This document shows positions 29,213 through 38,128 of a DNA stretch of 51,743 nt, piece after piece. The notes below the pieces were generated by a model that worked only from the letters and a program-made list of their open reading frames with translations, did no database searches and was not told where the DNA came from. The translations under genes and the position numbers were made by a program. This stretch comes from Roseateles sp. (lineage in GTDB: Bacteria; Pseudomonadota; Gammaproteobacteria; Burkholderiales; Burkholderiaceae_C), in assembly GCA_015657635.1 (NCBI GenBank), contig JACDQM010000068.1:1-51743 (forward strand). Reading direction: 5' to 3'. Each line of letters opens with the position of its first letter. Position 1 is the first letter of the stretch.

Positions 29213-29313
29213 CATTGGGGTGCTGCAAAACAGCTAAGGGGAAAGACGTGACGAGCCGCGGCCGACTAACAAACCTTTGCAGTGGAGGTCGTAGTTCGCG
29301 GTGTCATAACCAT
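29204..29313 (-). promoter_or_regulatory. Candidate threonine attenuator of the thrS operon
   Basis: In minus-strand order the leader holds a Thr-rich peptide gene (29313-29266), a GC-rich segment directly after its stop codon (29263-29255, GGCCGCGGC), and the terminator 5' arm (29212-29204, AAGCGCGGC). The segment GCCGCG can pair with CGCGGC of that arm and so prevent the terminator. CCGCG inside the peptide gene (29301-29297) can pair with the same GC-rich segment. These are the mutually exclusive 1:2, 2:3 and 3:4 pairings of classical attenuation. A TACAAT -10-like box at 29355-29350 would start RNA about 30 bases before the peptide; its -35 is poor. Confidence 0.65.
29266..29313 (-). CDS. 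Threonine leader peptide of thrS
   Basis: This short gene encodes the 15-residue peptide MVMTPRTTTSTAKVC, with threonine at positions 4, 7, 8, 9 and 11. AAAGG lies 5 bases or so before the ATG. The last Thr codon ends 17 bases before the GC-rich antiterminator segment, so a ribosome stalled on the Thr run would leave that segment free, whereas one that reaches the stop codon would cover it. A role as sensor of charged tRNA-Thr for thrS expression is inferred; the peptide is too short for homology evidence. Confidence 0.65.
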   Translation of the reverse strand: MVMTPRTTTSTAKVC

Positions 29314-29365
29314 CGTGCCTTTCTCGCCCTTGTTGTTTGAAGATGGGCAATTGTAGGTCATCGGA

Positions 29366-29854
29366 TCAGTAGCGCTGCACGCGGCCGTTGTCGATGCGGA
29401 CGCGGTCGCCGATGCCAAGGCCGTCAAGCCGGTCCATCTCGAACTGCAAGTCACCGCCATGGCGTTCCAGCCGAATGGTCACACGGTAGAGTGGCCGGCC
29501 GCGGCCCTGTTTGTCGATCTCGCTGCCCAGCAACGCGCCACCCATGGCACCCAGCACCGTGGTCGCCACCCGGCCGTCGCCCTTGCCCATCTGGTTGCCG
29601 ATCACGCCGCCAACCACCGCGCCGATCACGGCACCGCCGGCACCACTGTCGCGCCGACCGTCGGCCAACTGCTCGATGCTGCGCACATGCCCGTACTGGA
29701 CGATGTTCTGCACCTGGCCTGAATAGGGGCCATAGCCGCCATAGCTTCCATACGGCGCCGGCTCGCGCGACTGGCGCTGGTGGGCACAACCGCCGAGCAC
29801 CAGAACGAGGCTCAGCAGCGCCGAAGAAGCAAGGCGGGGGGATGACATGGGCAT
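29366..29854 (-). CDS. Glycine-zipper lipoprotein (17 kDa antigen / SlyB-like)
   Basis: This 162-residue outer-membrane lipoprotein has a signal peptide ending LVLGGC. The mature part has a Tyr/Gly-rich stretch (YGSYGGYGPYSG), then a glycine-zipper double helix (GAGGAVIGAVVGGVIGNQMG with a second GAMGGALLG), and a C-terminal domain that ends in basic beta-strand-like sequence. The ATG at 29854 is chosen because GGGAG lies 5 bases upstream. Family members affect envelope integrity; the exact role is unknown. The end of the gene overlaps the thrS promoter region. Confidence 0.85.
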   Translation of the reverse strand: MPMSSPRLASSALLSLVLVLGGCAHQRQSREPAPYGSYGGYGPYSGQVQNIVQYGHVRSIEQLADGRRDSGAGGAVIGAVVGGVIGNQMGKGDGRVATTVLGAMGGALLGSEIDKQGRGRPLYRVTIRLERHGGDLQFEMDRLDGLGIGDRVRIDNGRVQRY

Positions 29855-29962
29855 GGGGGCTCCCTGGTAACAGGTGATGCGTCGGTACTGATGCAACGCA
29901 GTACCCCCACCCCGCGTTGGCGGGGCCTTACCTCTGATTACATTCGGCCTGAACTCAGACGC

Positions 29963-31048
29963 TCACAGCGACAAGGCGTCAACCGAGCCCGCCTCGACCA
30001 GACGCGCGAACTCATCGCGCAAGCGCTGGCTTTCGGCGATGGCCTGCAGCCAGGCCTTGGCGCGGGCCGACACATCGTCGCCGTAGAAGGCGAAGTCAGA
30101 CCGATCCGGCAGCTTGCCACGCGGCAGGCTGCGCCGCACCCAGTCCTCATCGGGCGCCAACACCACCACATTGTCGAGAAAAGCCGTCGCCCGGTGCCGG
30201 CCCTTGAGAGCCTTGTCGAGCCAGCCCGGCACCACTGTGCGCTGGAAGTGCGGATACAACACCAACCCGTCGCCCAGCATGGCGGCGTAGTTCAGATGCA
30301 GGTGGTAATCGGTGATGCCGCCGTCCCAGTAGGCGCCCTCGGGCGCGCCCGGGATGTCATGCACCGCCTGCAGCCAGAAGGGAATCGAGCAGCTCGCCAG
30401 CAAGGCGGGCTGAAAGTTGTCGGCCGTCAGTGCCACCTGCCGGCTGCGGAAGTCCGTGACCGGCATCGGCAGAGCGGCGCGCGGATCGGAGAACACCACC
30501 CGCTCCAGCCATCCCCCCAAGGCACGACGCTGCACAAGATTGGCGGCAAAGGCGGCGCCATAGCCGAGCGGCGTGCGCCAGCGCCCTTCGCGTGCCAGCA
30601 GATGGCGTCCGCGCGAGGTGAAGACATGCAGCCGCAGGCGCGGATGCGCGAGCAGGGCCGCCTCGCGGCCACCGAAGCAATCCGCCAGGCCCGCCGCAAA
30701 ACCGCGGCTGACGGTTTGTGCCGTTGGCCGGCGCCCCGGCGCGCTGTCGTAGCGCTGGTTCACATAGTCCTGCGCCAGACGCTCGAACTCCTGCTCCGCC
30801 TGCGTCTCGTCGTTCACCAGGCAGGCCGTGGCCATGCGCCAGGCGCCGATCGAGGCGCCGAGCAGATGGATCTCGCCCGCGCCGCGCGGCAACCAGCGGC
30901 CGAACAGGAAGCGGTCCAGCGGATTGAGGATCAGACCCTTGGGGCCGCCCGCTGCGGCCGGAACCACGCGCACATCTGAGGGTTGCAGGCCGCGCTCGCG
31001 CAGGCGCTCACGCGCTCGCGCTCCGGCGTAGACCCGCAGCGCCTGCAT
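29963..31048 (-). CDS. Patatin-like phospholipase family protein
   Basis: This 361-residue serine lipase-type protein has the three patatin elements: the oxyanion loop GGPKG at 34-38, the nucleophile elbow GASIG with Ser66, and the catalytic Asp242 in DGGITD. No signal peptide or membrane segment is evident, so it is probably cytoplasmic. The start at 31048 shares one base with the stop of the TonB-dependent receptor gene (TGATG), so translation is coupled. Patatins release fatty acids from phospholipids; the substrate and any link to the receptor are unknown. Confidence 0.85.
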   Translation of the reverse strand: MQALRVYAGARARERLRERGLQPSDVRVVPAAAGGPKGLILNPLDRFLFGRWLPRGAGEIHLLGASIGAWRMATACLVNDETQAEQEFERLAQDYVNQRYDSAPGRRPTAQTVSRGFAAGLADCFGGREAALLAHPRLRLHVFTSRGRHLLAREGRWRTPLGYGAAFAANLVQRRALGGWLERVVFSDPRAALPMPVTDFRSRQVALTADNFQPALLASCSIPFWLQAVHDIPGAPEGAYWDGGITDYHLHLNYAAMLGDGLVLYPHFQRTVVPGWLDKALKGRHRATAFLDNVVVLAPDEDWVRRSLPRGKLPDRSDFAFYGDDVSARAKAWLQAIAESQRLRDEFARLVEAGSVDALSL

Positions 31049-33264
31049 CAGAGCTTGTGCTCCAGCATCACGCCCCACCAGGTGCGGCCCTTGCGCTGCA
31101 CATCGGTGTAGTAGCCACCGTCCAGCAGCGTGCGCGACTGGTTGTCCACCGGTGCGAAGTTGTTGGCCATCACACGCACCGAGGTCTGCCGGCTCAGGAT
31201 GAGCTGCGCGAACAGATCGATGCCGCGCGCATGGCTCTGCTCCAGCCACTGATTGGAAAGCTGGCGCGTGGTGTAGCCCGGTGTGTAGGCGAAGTTCGCG
31301 CCCGTGATGACCGGCATCGGCAGGCTGGTCAGGCGGTAATCAAAGCCCAGATTCGCCGACCAGGGCTGCTGCCCGTCCAGTCGGTTGTTCGGCCCCTGCA
31401 GCGCCTGCACACGGGAGCGATAGATGTTCAGCGAGCTGCGCAGATTCAGCGCCAGCTTGGGGTCGAACACCGAGGGCAGCAACTCGCCGGCCCGGCCCTT
31501 CAGCTCAAGCTCCAGGCCGCTGGTCGTCGCCTTGGAGAAGTTGGTCGGACGCGAGACCCAGCGCTGCACGCCAGACCAGGGCACGGTTTCCAGCGTGATC
31601 TGGTTGCGGATCAGGTCCGTCACCTGGCGATGGAAGACGCCGATGCTGAACATGCCGCCGCCCGCCATGTACTTCTCGAAAGCCAGATCCAGGCCGGTCG
31701 CGAGTTCAGGCTTGAGCAGCGGATTGCCGCTGCGGTCCGGCGCAATCTGGCTGTTGGGCTTGCTCGCGTCCGGATACAGGCTGTTGAGGGCCGGACGGCT
31801 CAGCAGCGCATTCAGCTCGGGCGCCTTGTAGCTGCGCGTCAGGCTGCCGCGGATCAGGTCGCGGCCCTTGGGGTCGAGCTTGTAATTCAGGTGCCACAGC
31901 GGCGTCACCACCTGGCTGGTGTTGCGCAGCGTCTCGCTCAGGCCGCGGCTCTCGGTGACGATGCGCTCGCCACGCAGGCCCAGATAGGTGGACCACTGCG
32001 GCGACAGCTCCCATTCGTCCTGCACGAACAGCGCCTGGCGCTCGATGCGTGCACCGAAAGGCTGGCCATCGAACTCGGGCAGCTGCGGCAGACCCAGCTC
32101 GGTGGTCTCGCGCTTTTCGTCGCGGCGGCGCCATTCAAGATCCCAGCCCACCGTCAGGCTGTGGCTGTCGCCGATCAGCTGGGCGAACTTGCCGCCCTGG
32201 GTGAAGTTGCTGTCCTTGTTGTCGCCAAAGCTGCGGCGGCGCACGGCCCCGTCGCGGTAGGTCTGCACGTCGAAGCCCCCCTTGGACTCCTGCAGGCCAG
32301 CCTTCAGCTCCAGCCGCTGGTTCTCATTCAGCCGGTTCGCATACTGGACATTGCCTCGCGCCATGCGCCAGCTGCCCTTGCCCAGGTTGTCATCCTCCAG
32401 CAGCGGCTTGCCCGACAGCACTTCATTGCTGAAGCTGGTCTTGTTGTTCCAGCGGCCGTCCTGGAAGAAGCTCTGCAGCGTCAGTGTCTCGTCATCCCCG
32501 ATCTTCCAGTTCACGCGCGGGCTGGCGTTGAAGCCATGCCCCCAGAAGGGCTGGGTCGCCGACTGCACCGAAGCGGCCGGCAGCGCATTGCTGCCCGGCG
32601 CCAGCTTCTCGGTACGGATCTCATTGCGACCGCGCCAGGTGAACAGCGACACCGGCACGGAAACGGCCACGCCGCCCAGCACCCGCTCACCCCAGGTGAA
32701 ATTCAAGCCACCCACCGGACGATCGGCGTTGTAGCCCAGGCGCACGCCGAGATCGCGCTGGCTGACGCGCGGAGCGTCCTTCAGGATGATGTTGATCGCG
32801 CCGGCCACCGCCTGCGCGCTCTGGTCGGCGGTCGGGCCCTTGGTGACCTCGATGCGCTCCACCTGCTTGGGGTCCAGCTGGTCCAGCTGAAAGCCCGGGG
32901 GCGCGGGGTCGCCGTTGATCAGGATCAGCGTGTAGCCCGCCCCCAGGCCGCGCATGCGCGGCGCATTGCCTTGCACGCTGACGCCGGGCAGGCGCTTGAG
33001 CACATCCGCCACATTGCTGTCACCGTACTTGTCCAGCTCTTCGCGACCGTAGATCTGCTTGGCCACCGGCGCGCGACGGCGCAGATCGGTGTCCGACAAG
33101 GCGCGCGAGCTGATCTCCACCCGCTCCAGCTTGGTGCCCGGCTGGCGTGGCTGGGCATCGCCAGGGCCGCCAGGCGCCTCTTGCGCCAAAGCGGCCGGTG
33201 CTGCGGCATAGGACAGCACGAGCAAGGCGCAAGCCAGGCTGCGCGGATGAAGTTGATGCGACAA
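31048..33264 (-). CDS. TonB-dependent outer-membrane receptor
   Basis: This protein of about 738 residues has a signal peptide (hydrophobic core then AAAPAALAQ) and a plug domain (about 70-190; segments ADVLKRLPGVSVQG, MRGLGAGYTLILINGDPA, VERIEVTKGPTA, AVAGAINIILKD). The rest is a long beta-barrel region ending in an aromatic-rich strand, GRTWWGVMLEHKL. A TTG at 33264 with GGAG 6 bases upstream is preferred because the signal peptide then begins properly; a GTG at 33315 is the alternative but has no ribosome binding site. The ligand (siderophore, haem, other) cannot be read from sequence. No exbBD-tonB genes are adjacent. Confidence 0.88.
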   Translation of the reverse strand: MSHQLHPRSLACALLVLSYAAAPAALAQEAPGGPGDAQPRQPGTKLERVEISSRALSDTDLRRRAPVAKQIYGREELDKYGDSNVADVLKRLPGVSVQGNAPRMRGLGAGYTLILINGDPAPPGFQLDQLDPKQVERIEVTKGPTADQSAQAVAGAINIILKDAPRVSQRDLGVRLGYNADRPVGGLNFTWGERVLGGVAVSVPVSLFTWRGRNEIRTEKLAPGSNALPAASVQSATQPFWGHGFNASPRVNWKIGDDETLTLQSFFQDGRWNNKTSFSNEVLSGKPLLEDDNLGKGSWRMARGNVQYANRLNENQRLELKAGLQESKGGFDVQTYRDGAVRRRSFGDNKDSNFTQGGKFAQLIGDSHSLTVGWDLEWRRRDEKRETTELGLPQLPEFDGQPFGARIERQALFVQDEWELSPQWSTYLGLRGERIVTESRGLSETLRNTSQVVTPLWHLNYKLDPKGRDLIRGSLTRSYKAPELNALLSRPALNSLYPDASKPNSQIAPDRSGNPLLKPELATGLDLAFEKYMAGGGMFSIGVFHRQVTDLIRNQITLETVPWSGVQRWVSRPTNFSKATTSGLELELKGRAGELLPSVFDPKLALNLRSSLNIYRSRVQALQGPNNRLDGQQPWSANLGFDYRLTSLPMPVITGANFAYTPGYTTRQLSNQWLEQSHARGIDLFAQLILSRQTSVRVMANNFAPVDNQSRTLLDGGYYTDVQRKGRTWWGVMLEHKL

Positions 33265-33354
33265 GTCAGTCTCCAGATACACGATATTGGCGGGCCAGAG
33301 AATAGCCGTCGACACCTGAGAGGACCGCCCTCATGCGACGAATCGCCAGAAGCG

Positions 33355-33385
33355 GGCCGCCGATGGCGTCTGGCGCCCGGCGGCC
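33355..33385 (-). terminator. GC-rich hairpin after tex
   Basis: Arms 33355-33362 and 33378-33385 form an 8-base-pair GC-only stem just downstream of the tex stop codon. No T run follows on the minus strand, so it may terminate weakly, protect RNA ends, or do nothing. Confidence 0.35.
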
Positions 33386-33392
33386 GTCCGCC

Positions 33393-35735
33393 TCAGCGCT
33401 TGGTCTGCAGTTTCGCAAACGCCGCCGCCATCGCGTTGCCGGCCGGTGCCGCAGCCCCGCGCGGCGCAGCGCCTTGTCCGGCAATGCGCTCGTTGCGGGC
33501 CGCCGGACGGAAGCTGTTGTCGGCCTTGGCAGCGCCTCGCGGTGCCTGGGCATCCAGCTTCATCGTCAGCGAGATGCGCTTGCGCGCCAGGTCCACCTCC
33601 AGCACCTTGACCTTGACGATGTCGCCGGTCTTGACCACCTCGCGCGCATCGCTGACGAACTTGTTGGCCAGCTGGCTCACATGCACCAGACCGTCCTGAT
33701 GCACGCCCAGGTCCACGAAGGCGCCGAACTGCGCCACATTGGACACGGTGCCTTCGAGAATCATGCCCTCGGCCAGGTCCTTGATGTCTTCCACGCCCTC
33801 GTTGAAGCGCGCCACCTTGAAGTCGGGGCGCGGATCGCGGCCCGGCTTTTCCAGCTCAGCCAGGATGTCCTTCACCGTGATGGCGCCGAACTTCTCGTCG
33901 GCGAAAGCCTCTGGTTTCAGCGCGCGGATCACATCGCTCTTGCCCATCACCTCGCTGACGGGACGCGCCACCTTGTCAAGGATGCGCTGCACCACCACAT
34001 AGGTCTCCGGGTGCACGCCCGACAGGTCCAGCGGGTTGTCGCCATCGCGGATGCGCAGGAAGCCCGCCGCCTGCTCAAAGGTCTTGGGGCCCAGGCCCGT
34101 CACATCCAGCAACTGCTTGCGATTCTTGAACGCGCCGTTGGCATCGCGCCAGCGCACGATGGAGCCCGCCACCGCAGCCGAAAGGCCCGAGACGCGCGAC
34201 AGCAGCGGCGCCGAGGCCGTGTTCAGGTCCACGCCCACAGAGTTCACGCAGTCTTCCACCACCGCGTCCAGTGTCTTGGCCAGCTCGCTCTGGTTGACGT
34301 CGTGCTGGTACTGGCCCACGCCGATGCTCTTGGGGTCGATCTTCACCAGCTCGGCCAGCGGATCCTGCAGACGGCGGGCGATCGAAACCGCGCCGCGTAG
34401 CGACACGTCCAGCTCGGGCAGCTCCTTGGAAGCGAATTCGGAGGCCGAATACACCGAGGCGCCGGCCTCGCTGACCACCACCTTCTCGATCACCGTACCC
34501 GGTGCCAGCTGCTGGATGCGCTTGATCAGGTCAGCCGCAAGCTTGTCGGTCTCGCGCGAGGCCGTGCCGTTGCCGATCGCGATCAGGTTCACGCCATGCG
34601 TGGCTACCAGGCGGCCCAGCGTGTGCAGCGAGCCTTCCCAGTCCTTGCGCGGCTCGTGCGGGTAGACAGTGTGCGTGTCCAGCACGCGGCCCGTGTCGGA
34701 GACTACGGCCACCTTGACGCCGGTGCGAATGCCCGGGTCCAGGCCCATCACCACGCGCTTGCCGGCGGGCGCGGCCAGCAGCAGATCGCGCAAGTTCTCG
34801 GCAAAGACCTTGATCGCCACCTTCTCAGCCTCGTCGCGCAGGCGGGCGAACAGGTCGCGCTCCAGGCTCATGCTGAGCTTGACCTTCCAGGTCCAGGCGA
34901 TGGTCTTGCGGATCAATTCGTCGGCTGCGCGCTTGCCGTGGCTCCAGCCCAGGTGGCGGGCGATACGGCCTTCGGCCAGACCAGGCTGCCCGGTGACGAT
35001 CTCTTCATCGAGCACCAGCTTGGCATCCAGGAATTCCTGCGTGCGGCCGCGGAACACCGCCAGCGCGCGGTGCGAGGGCACGGTCCTGATGGCTTCCGCA
35101 TAGTCAAAGTAGTCGCGGAACTTGGAGATGTCGGGGTTGTTCTCGTCCTTGCCCGCCATCAGCGTGGACTTGAACAGGCCCTCATCCCACAGCCACTCGC
35201 GCAGCTTGCCGATCAGCGCGGCATCCTCGGCCCAGCGCTCGGACAGCAGGTCGCGCACGCCATCCAGCACCGCGAAAGCATCGGCAAAACCAGCGTCAGG
35301 GTTGAGGAAGGCCGCCGCTTCGCTCATCGGCTCCAGCGTCGGGTCGGCAAACAGCTTGTCGGCCAGCGGCTCCAACCCCGCCTCGCGAGCGATCATGCCC
35401 TTGGTGCGGCGCTTTTGCTTGTAGGGCAGGTAGAGGTCTTCCAGCTCCTGCTTGGTGGGCGCAGCCTCGATGGCAGCGCGCAGCTCGGGTGTGAGCTTGC
35501 CCTGCTCCTCGATGCTCTTGAGCACCGCGGCGCGGCGTTCTTCCAGCTCGCGCAGATAGCCCAGGCGCGACTCGAGCTCGCGCAGCTGGATGTCATCCAA
35601 CCCCTCGGTCACTTCCTTGCGATAACGGGCGATGAAGGGCACGGTGGCGCCGCCATCGAGCAGCTGCACGGCTGCGTTGATCTGCGCCGGGCGAACCTTC
35701 AGCTCGGCAGCAATTTGAAGCAGGATCTTGTCCAA
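33393..35735 (-). CDS. tex: Tex-family RNA-binding transcription accessory protein, TTG start
   Basis: This 780-residue cytoplasmic nucleic-acid-binding protein has an N-terminal helical region, a YqgF/RNase H-like fold ([15 protein letters not shown] at about 330-344), helix-hairpin-helix repeats ([14 protein letters not shown] and [15 protein letters not shown]), and a C-terminal S1 domain ([20 protein letters not shown]). A basic, low-complexity tail follows. An in-frame TGA lies two codons upstream and no early ATG exists, so the TTG at 35735 is forced as the start. Tex affects transcription and toxin expression in other bacteria. It stands alone after the purine operon terminator. Confidence 0.95.
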   Translation of the reverse strand: MDKILLQIAAELKVRPAQINAAVQLLDGGATVPFIARYRKEVTEGLDDIQLRELESRLGYLRELEERRAAVLKSIEEQGKLTPELRAAIEAAPTKQELEDLYLPYKQKRRTKGMIAREAGLEPLADKLFADPTLEPMSEAAAFLNPDAGFADAFAVLDGVRDLLSERWAEDAALIGKLREWLWDEGLFKSTLMAGKDENNPDISKFRDYFDYAEAIRTVPSHRALAVFRGRTQEFLDAKLVLDEEIVTGQPGLAEGRIARHLGWSHGKRAADELIRKTIAWTWKVKLSMSLERDLFARLRDEAEKVAIKVFAENLRDLLLAAPAGKRVVMGLDPGIRTGVKVAVVSDTGRVLDTHTVYPHEPRKDWEGSLHTLGRLVATHGVNLIAIGNGTASRETDKLAADLIKRIQQLAPGTVIEKVVVSEAGASVYSASEFASKELPELDVSLRGAVSIARRLQDPLAELVKIDPKSIGVGQYQHDVNQSELAKTLDAVVEDCVNSVGVDLNTASAPLLSRVSGLSAAVAGSIVRWRDANGAFKNRKQLLDVTGLGPKTFEQAAGFLRIRDGDNPLDLSGVHPETYVVVQRILDKVARPVSEVMGKSDVIRALKPEAFADEKFGAITVKDILAELEKPGRDPRPDFKVARFNEGVEDIKDLAEGMILEGTVSNVAQFGAFVDLGVHQDGLVHVSQLANKFVSDAREVVKTGDIVKVKVLEVDLARKRISLTMKLDAQAPRGAAKADNSFRPAARNERIAGQGAAPRGAAAPAGNAMAAAFAKLQTKR

Positions 35736-35906
35736 GACTCAGTGACCGGGAAATGCGAAGCGCGCGAGTTTGCCATAGGGCGGGAATAGGCAGCTGCGGT
35801 GCCAGGGCCGGGTCCGCCGGCTGACGGGCACTCGATGAGGTCGGAGCTGGGCCTGCCCCACCCGCTGCCGGGCGGAGCAGGCCCTTTGCGCCGCTGCTGC
35901 AGGAAC

Positions 35907-35937
35907 GAAAAAGGCCACGGCTCTCACCGTGGCCCTT
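35907..35937 (-). terminator. Terminator of the purine uptake operon
   Basis: A strong stem (GGCCACGG/CCGTGGCC with a 6-base loop) is followed on the minus strand by TTTTTCG. It lies about 30 bases beyond the stop codon of the BMP-family gene. Another hairpin at 35849-35884 lies between it and tex and has no clear role. The tex promoter must lie in 35736-35906. Confidence 0.85.
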
Positions 35938-35965
35938 CATCCATGCAGCCAGCGCTGCCGCGGGT

Positions 35966-37132
35966 TTACTTGCCGCTCGGCACCTTGCCTTCGACGCCCT
36001 TGATGTAGAAGTTCACGCCGGAGAGGAACTTGTCGTCGGCGACCTCGTCCTTCTTCAGGATTTCCTTGCCGTCCTGGCCGACGATGGGGCCCTTCCAGAT
36101 CGAGAAGCTGCCGTCCTTCAGGCCGGCCTTGATGGTGTCGACCTTGGCCTTGATGTCGGCCGGCACGAACTCGGCGACCGAGACCATGTCGATCGCGCCT
36201 TCCTTGACGCCCCACCAGCTGTTCTTGCCAGCGCCGGCGGTCCACTTGCCGTCCAGCACTTCACGCACGGTGGCGATGTAGTACGGGCCCCAGTTGATGA
36301 TGGCCGAACCGAGGTGGGCCTTGGGGCCGTAGGCGGTCATGTCCGAGTCCCAGCCGAAGGCGTACTTGCCGTTCTTCTCGGCAGTCTGCAGCACGGCCGA
36401 CGAATCGGTGTTCTGCATCAGCACATCGGCGCCGCCGTTGATCAGGCTTTGCGCAGCCTCGGTTTCCTTTGGCGGGTTGAACCACTCGTTGACCCACACC
36501 ACCTTGACCTTGATCTTCGGGTTGGTGCTCTGCGCACCCATCGTGAAGCTGTTGATGTTGCGGATCACCTCGGGGATGGGGATCGAGCCCACCACGCCCA
36601 GCGTGTTGCTCTTGGTCATCGCGCCAGCAATCACGCCGGCCATATAGGCGCCTTCATAGGTGCGCGAGTCGTAGGTGCGCAGGTTGTCGGCCTGCTTGTA
36701 GCCGGTGCCATGCTCAAACTTCACGTCCTTGGCATCGGGCGCCACCTTCAGCATCGGCTCCATGTAGCCAAAGGTCGTGCCGAAGATCAGCTTGTTGCCC
36801 TGGCCCACCATGTCGCGGAACACGCGCTCGGCGTCAGCCGCCTCGGGCACTTTCTCGACGAAGCTGGTGACGACCTTGTCGCCGAATTCCTTCTCGACCG
36901 CCTTGCGGCCGTTGTCGTGCGCGAAAGTCCAGCCGCCGTCGCCCACGGGGCCGACATAGGCAAAGGCGATCTTCAGCGGCTCAGGCTTGGGCGCAGCGGC
37001 CGAAGCCGGCGCCGAGGCTGCGGCGGGCGCAGCGGCCTCTTCCTTTTTGCCGCAGCCCACCAGGGCGGCGGTGGCGGCCAGGGTGCTCCAGCCGGCCAAC
37101 TTCAACAGATCGCGTTTGCTCTTCAGACTCAT
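35966..37132 (-). CDS. BMP-family ABC transporter substrate-binding lipoprotein
   Basis: This 388-residue lipoprotein (signal then LVGC) of the PnrA/Bmp family binds nucleosides or purine-type ligands outside the membrane. An Ala/Pro-rich linker (about 30-50) precedes the two-lobed domain with the segments AYVGPVGDGGWTFAHDNGR and GADVLMQNTDSS. The ATG at 37132 has GGAG upstream. It is the last gene of the operon, 71 bases after the second permease; a hairpin at 37173-37200 in that gap may set its expression apart. Neighbouring guanine deaminase and xanthine dehydrogenase suggest guanine, xanthine or their nucleosides as ligand. Confidence 0.9.
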   Translation of the reverse strand: MSLKSKRDLLKLAGWSTLAATAALVGCGKKEEAAAPAAASAPASAAAPKPEPLKIAFAYVGPVGDGGWTFAHDNGRKAVEKEFGDKVVTSFVEKVPEAADAERVFRDMVGQGNKLIFGTTFGYMEPMLKVAPDAKDVKFEHGTGYKQADNLRTYDSRTYEGAYMAGVIAGAMTKSNTLGVVGSIPIPEVIRNINSFTMGAQSTNPKIKVKVVWVNEWFNPPKETEAAQSLINGGADVLMQNTDSSAVLQTAEKNGKYAFGWDSDMTAYGPKAHLGSAIINWGPYYIATVREVLDGKWTAGAGKNSWWGVKEGAIDMVSVAEFVPADIKAKVDTIKAGLKDGSFSIWKGPIVGQDGKEILKKDEVADDKFLSGVNFYIKGVEGKVPSGK

Positions 37133-37203
37133 GAAGGTCTCCGTAGTGAGGGAGGGATAAGGGCTCAATTATGGTGCGCTGCCAGCACGGCGGACGCACC
37201 GCT

Positions 37204-38124
37204 TCAGGAACCCGGGAAGAAGGGTTTGCCCAACGACGCCGGCATATTCGCGCGAATGAAGCTGGCATTGCTGGAGATCAGCACCAGCACCACGATGGTG
37301 GCCAGATAGGGCAGCATCGAGAGGAACTGACTCGCGATCTGCACGCCCTGACCCTGCAGATGGAACTGCAACATGGTGACGAAGCCGAACAGGTAAGCAC
37401 CCAGCAAGACGCGTGCCGGGCGCCAGGTAGCGAAGGTCGTCAGCGCCAGCGCGATCCAGCCCTTGCCGGCGATCATGCCCTCCACCCACAGCGGCGTGTA
37501 GATCACCGACACATAGGCGCCCGCCAGACCGCACAGCGCGCCGCCCGTCATCACGGCGGCCAGGCGGATGCGTCGCACCGGATAACCCAGCGCATGCGCG
37601 GACTCGGGTGACTCACCCACCGCGCGCAACACCAGGCCGGCGCGCGAGCGGTAGAGAAACCAGGCCAGGAAGACAGTCAGCGCAATCGCCAGATACACCA
37701 TCGGATGCTGCCGGAACAGCGCCGGGCCGATGAGCGGAAGGTCGGCGAGCACCGGCACTGCAAAGCTCGGCCGCGCCTGCAGCTTGGCCTGCACATAGCT
37801 GATGCCGACAAAGGCCGAGAAGCCGGTGCCGAACAGGCTCAGCGCCAGGCCGGCGGCGTACTGGTTGGTGTTGAGCCAGATCACCAGGCCGCCGAACACC
37901 GCCGCCATCACCGCACCAGCCCCCATGCCGGCCGCAAACGCCAGCCAGTCGTTGCCGGTATGCACCGCCGTGGCGAAGCCGGCAATGGCCGCCACCAGCA
38001 TCATGCCCTCGGCACCCAGGTTGACGATGCCGGCGCGCTCATTGATCAAGAGGCCCAAAGCGGCCAGCGCCAGCACGGTGCCGGCATTCAGCGCGGCAGC
38101 GATCAGCAATGCATAGCTTTCCAT
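37204..38124 (-). CDS. Nucleoside-type ABC transporter permease (NupQ-like)
   Basis: This 306-residue inner-membrane permease of the BPD_transp_2 family has eight or so hydrophobic segments. Conserved parts are ERAGIVNLGAEGMML near residue 30 and the coupling region with RAVGESPESAHALGYPV. It pairs with the permease just upstream (4-base gap) as a heterodimer. The paralogue order ATPase-permease-permease-binding protein matches the nup/PnrA systems. Confidence 0.9.
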   Translation of the reverse strand: MESYALLIAAALNAGTVLALAALGLLINERAGIVNLGAEGMMLVAAIAGFATAVHTGNDWLAFAAGMGAGAVMAAVFGGLVIWLNTNQYAAGLALSLFGTGFSAFVGISYVQAKLQARPSFAVPVLADLPLIGPALFRQHPMVYLAIALTVFLAWFLYRSRAGLVLRAVGESPESAHALGYPVRRIRLAAVMTGGALCGLAGAYVSVIYTPLWVEGMIAGKGWIALALTTFATWRPARVLLGAYLFGFVTMLQFHLQGQGVQIASQFLSMLPYLATIVVLVLISSNASFIRANMPASLGKPFFPGS

Positions 38125-38128
38125 CGTG

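Noticed and set aside
29144..29215. An N-terminal extension of ThrRS by 24 residues
   Set aside because: The frame is open, but it crosses the leader terminator hairpin, and the ATG at 29143 has its own ribosome binding site and gives the standard protein start.
33265..33315. GTG start of the TonB-dependent receptor at 33315
   Set aside because: It has no ribosome binding site and would put about 17 extra residues before the signal peptide; the TTG at 33264 has GGAG at good spacing.
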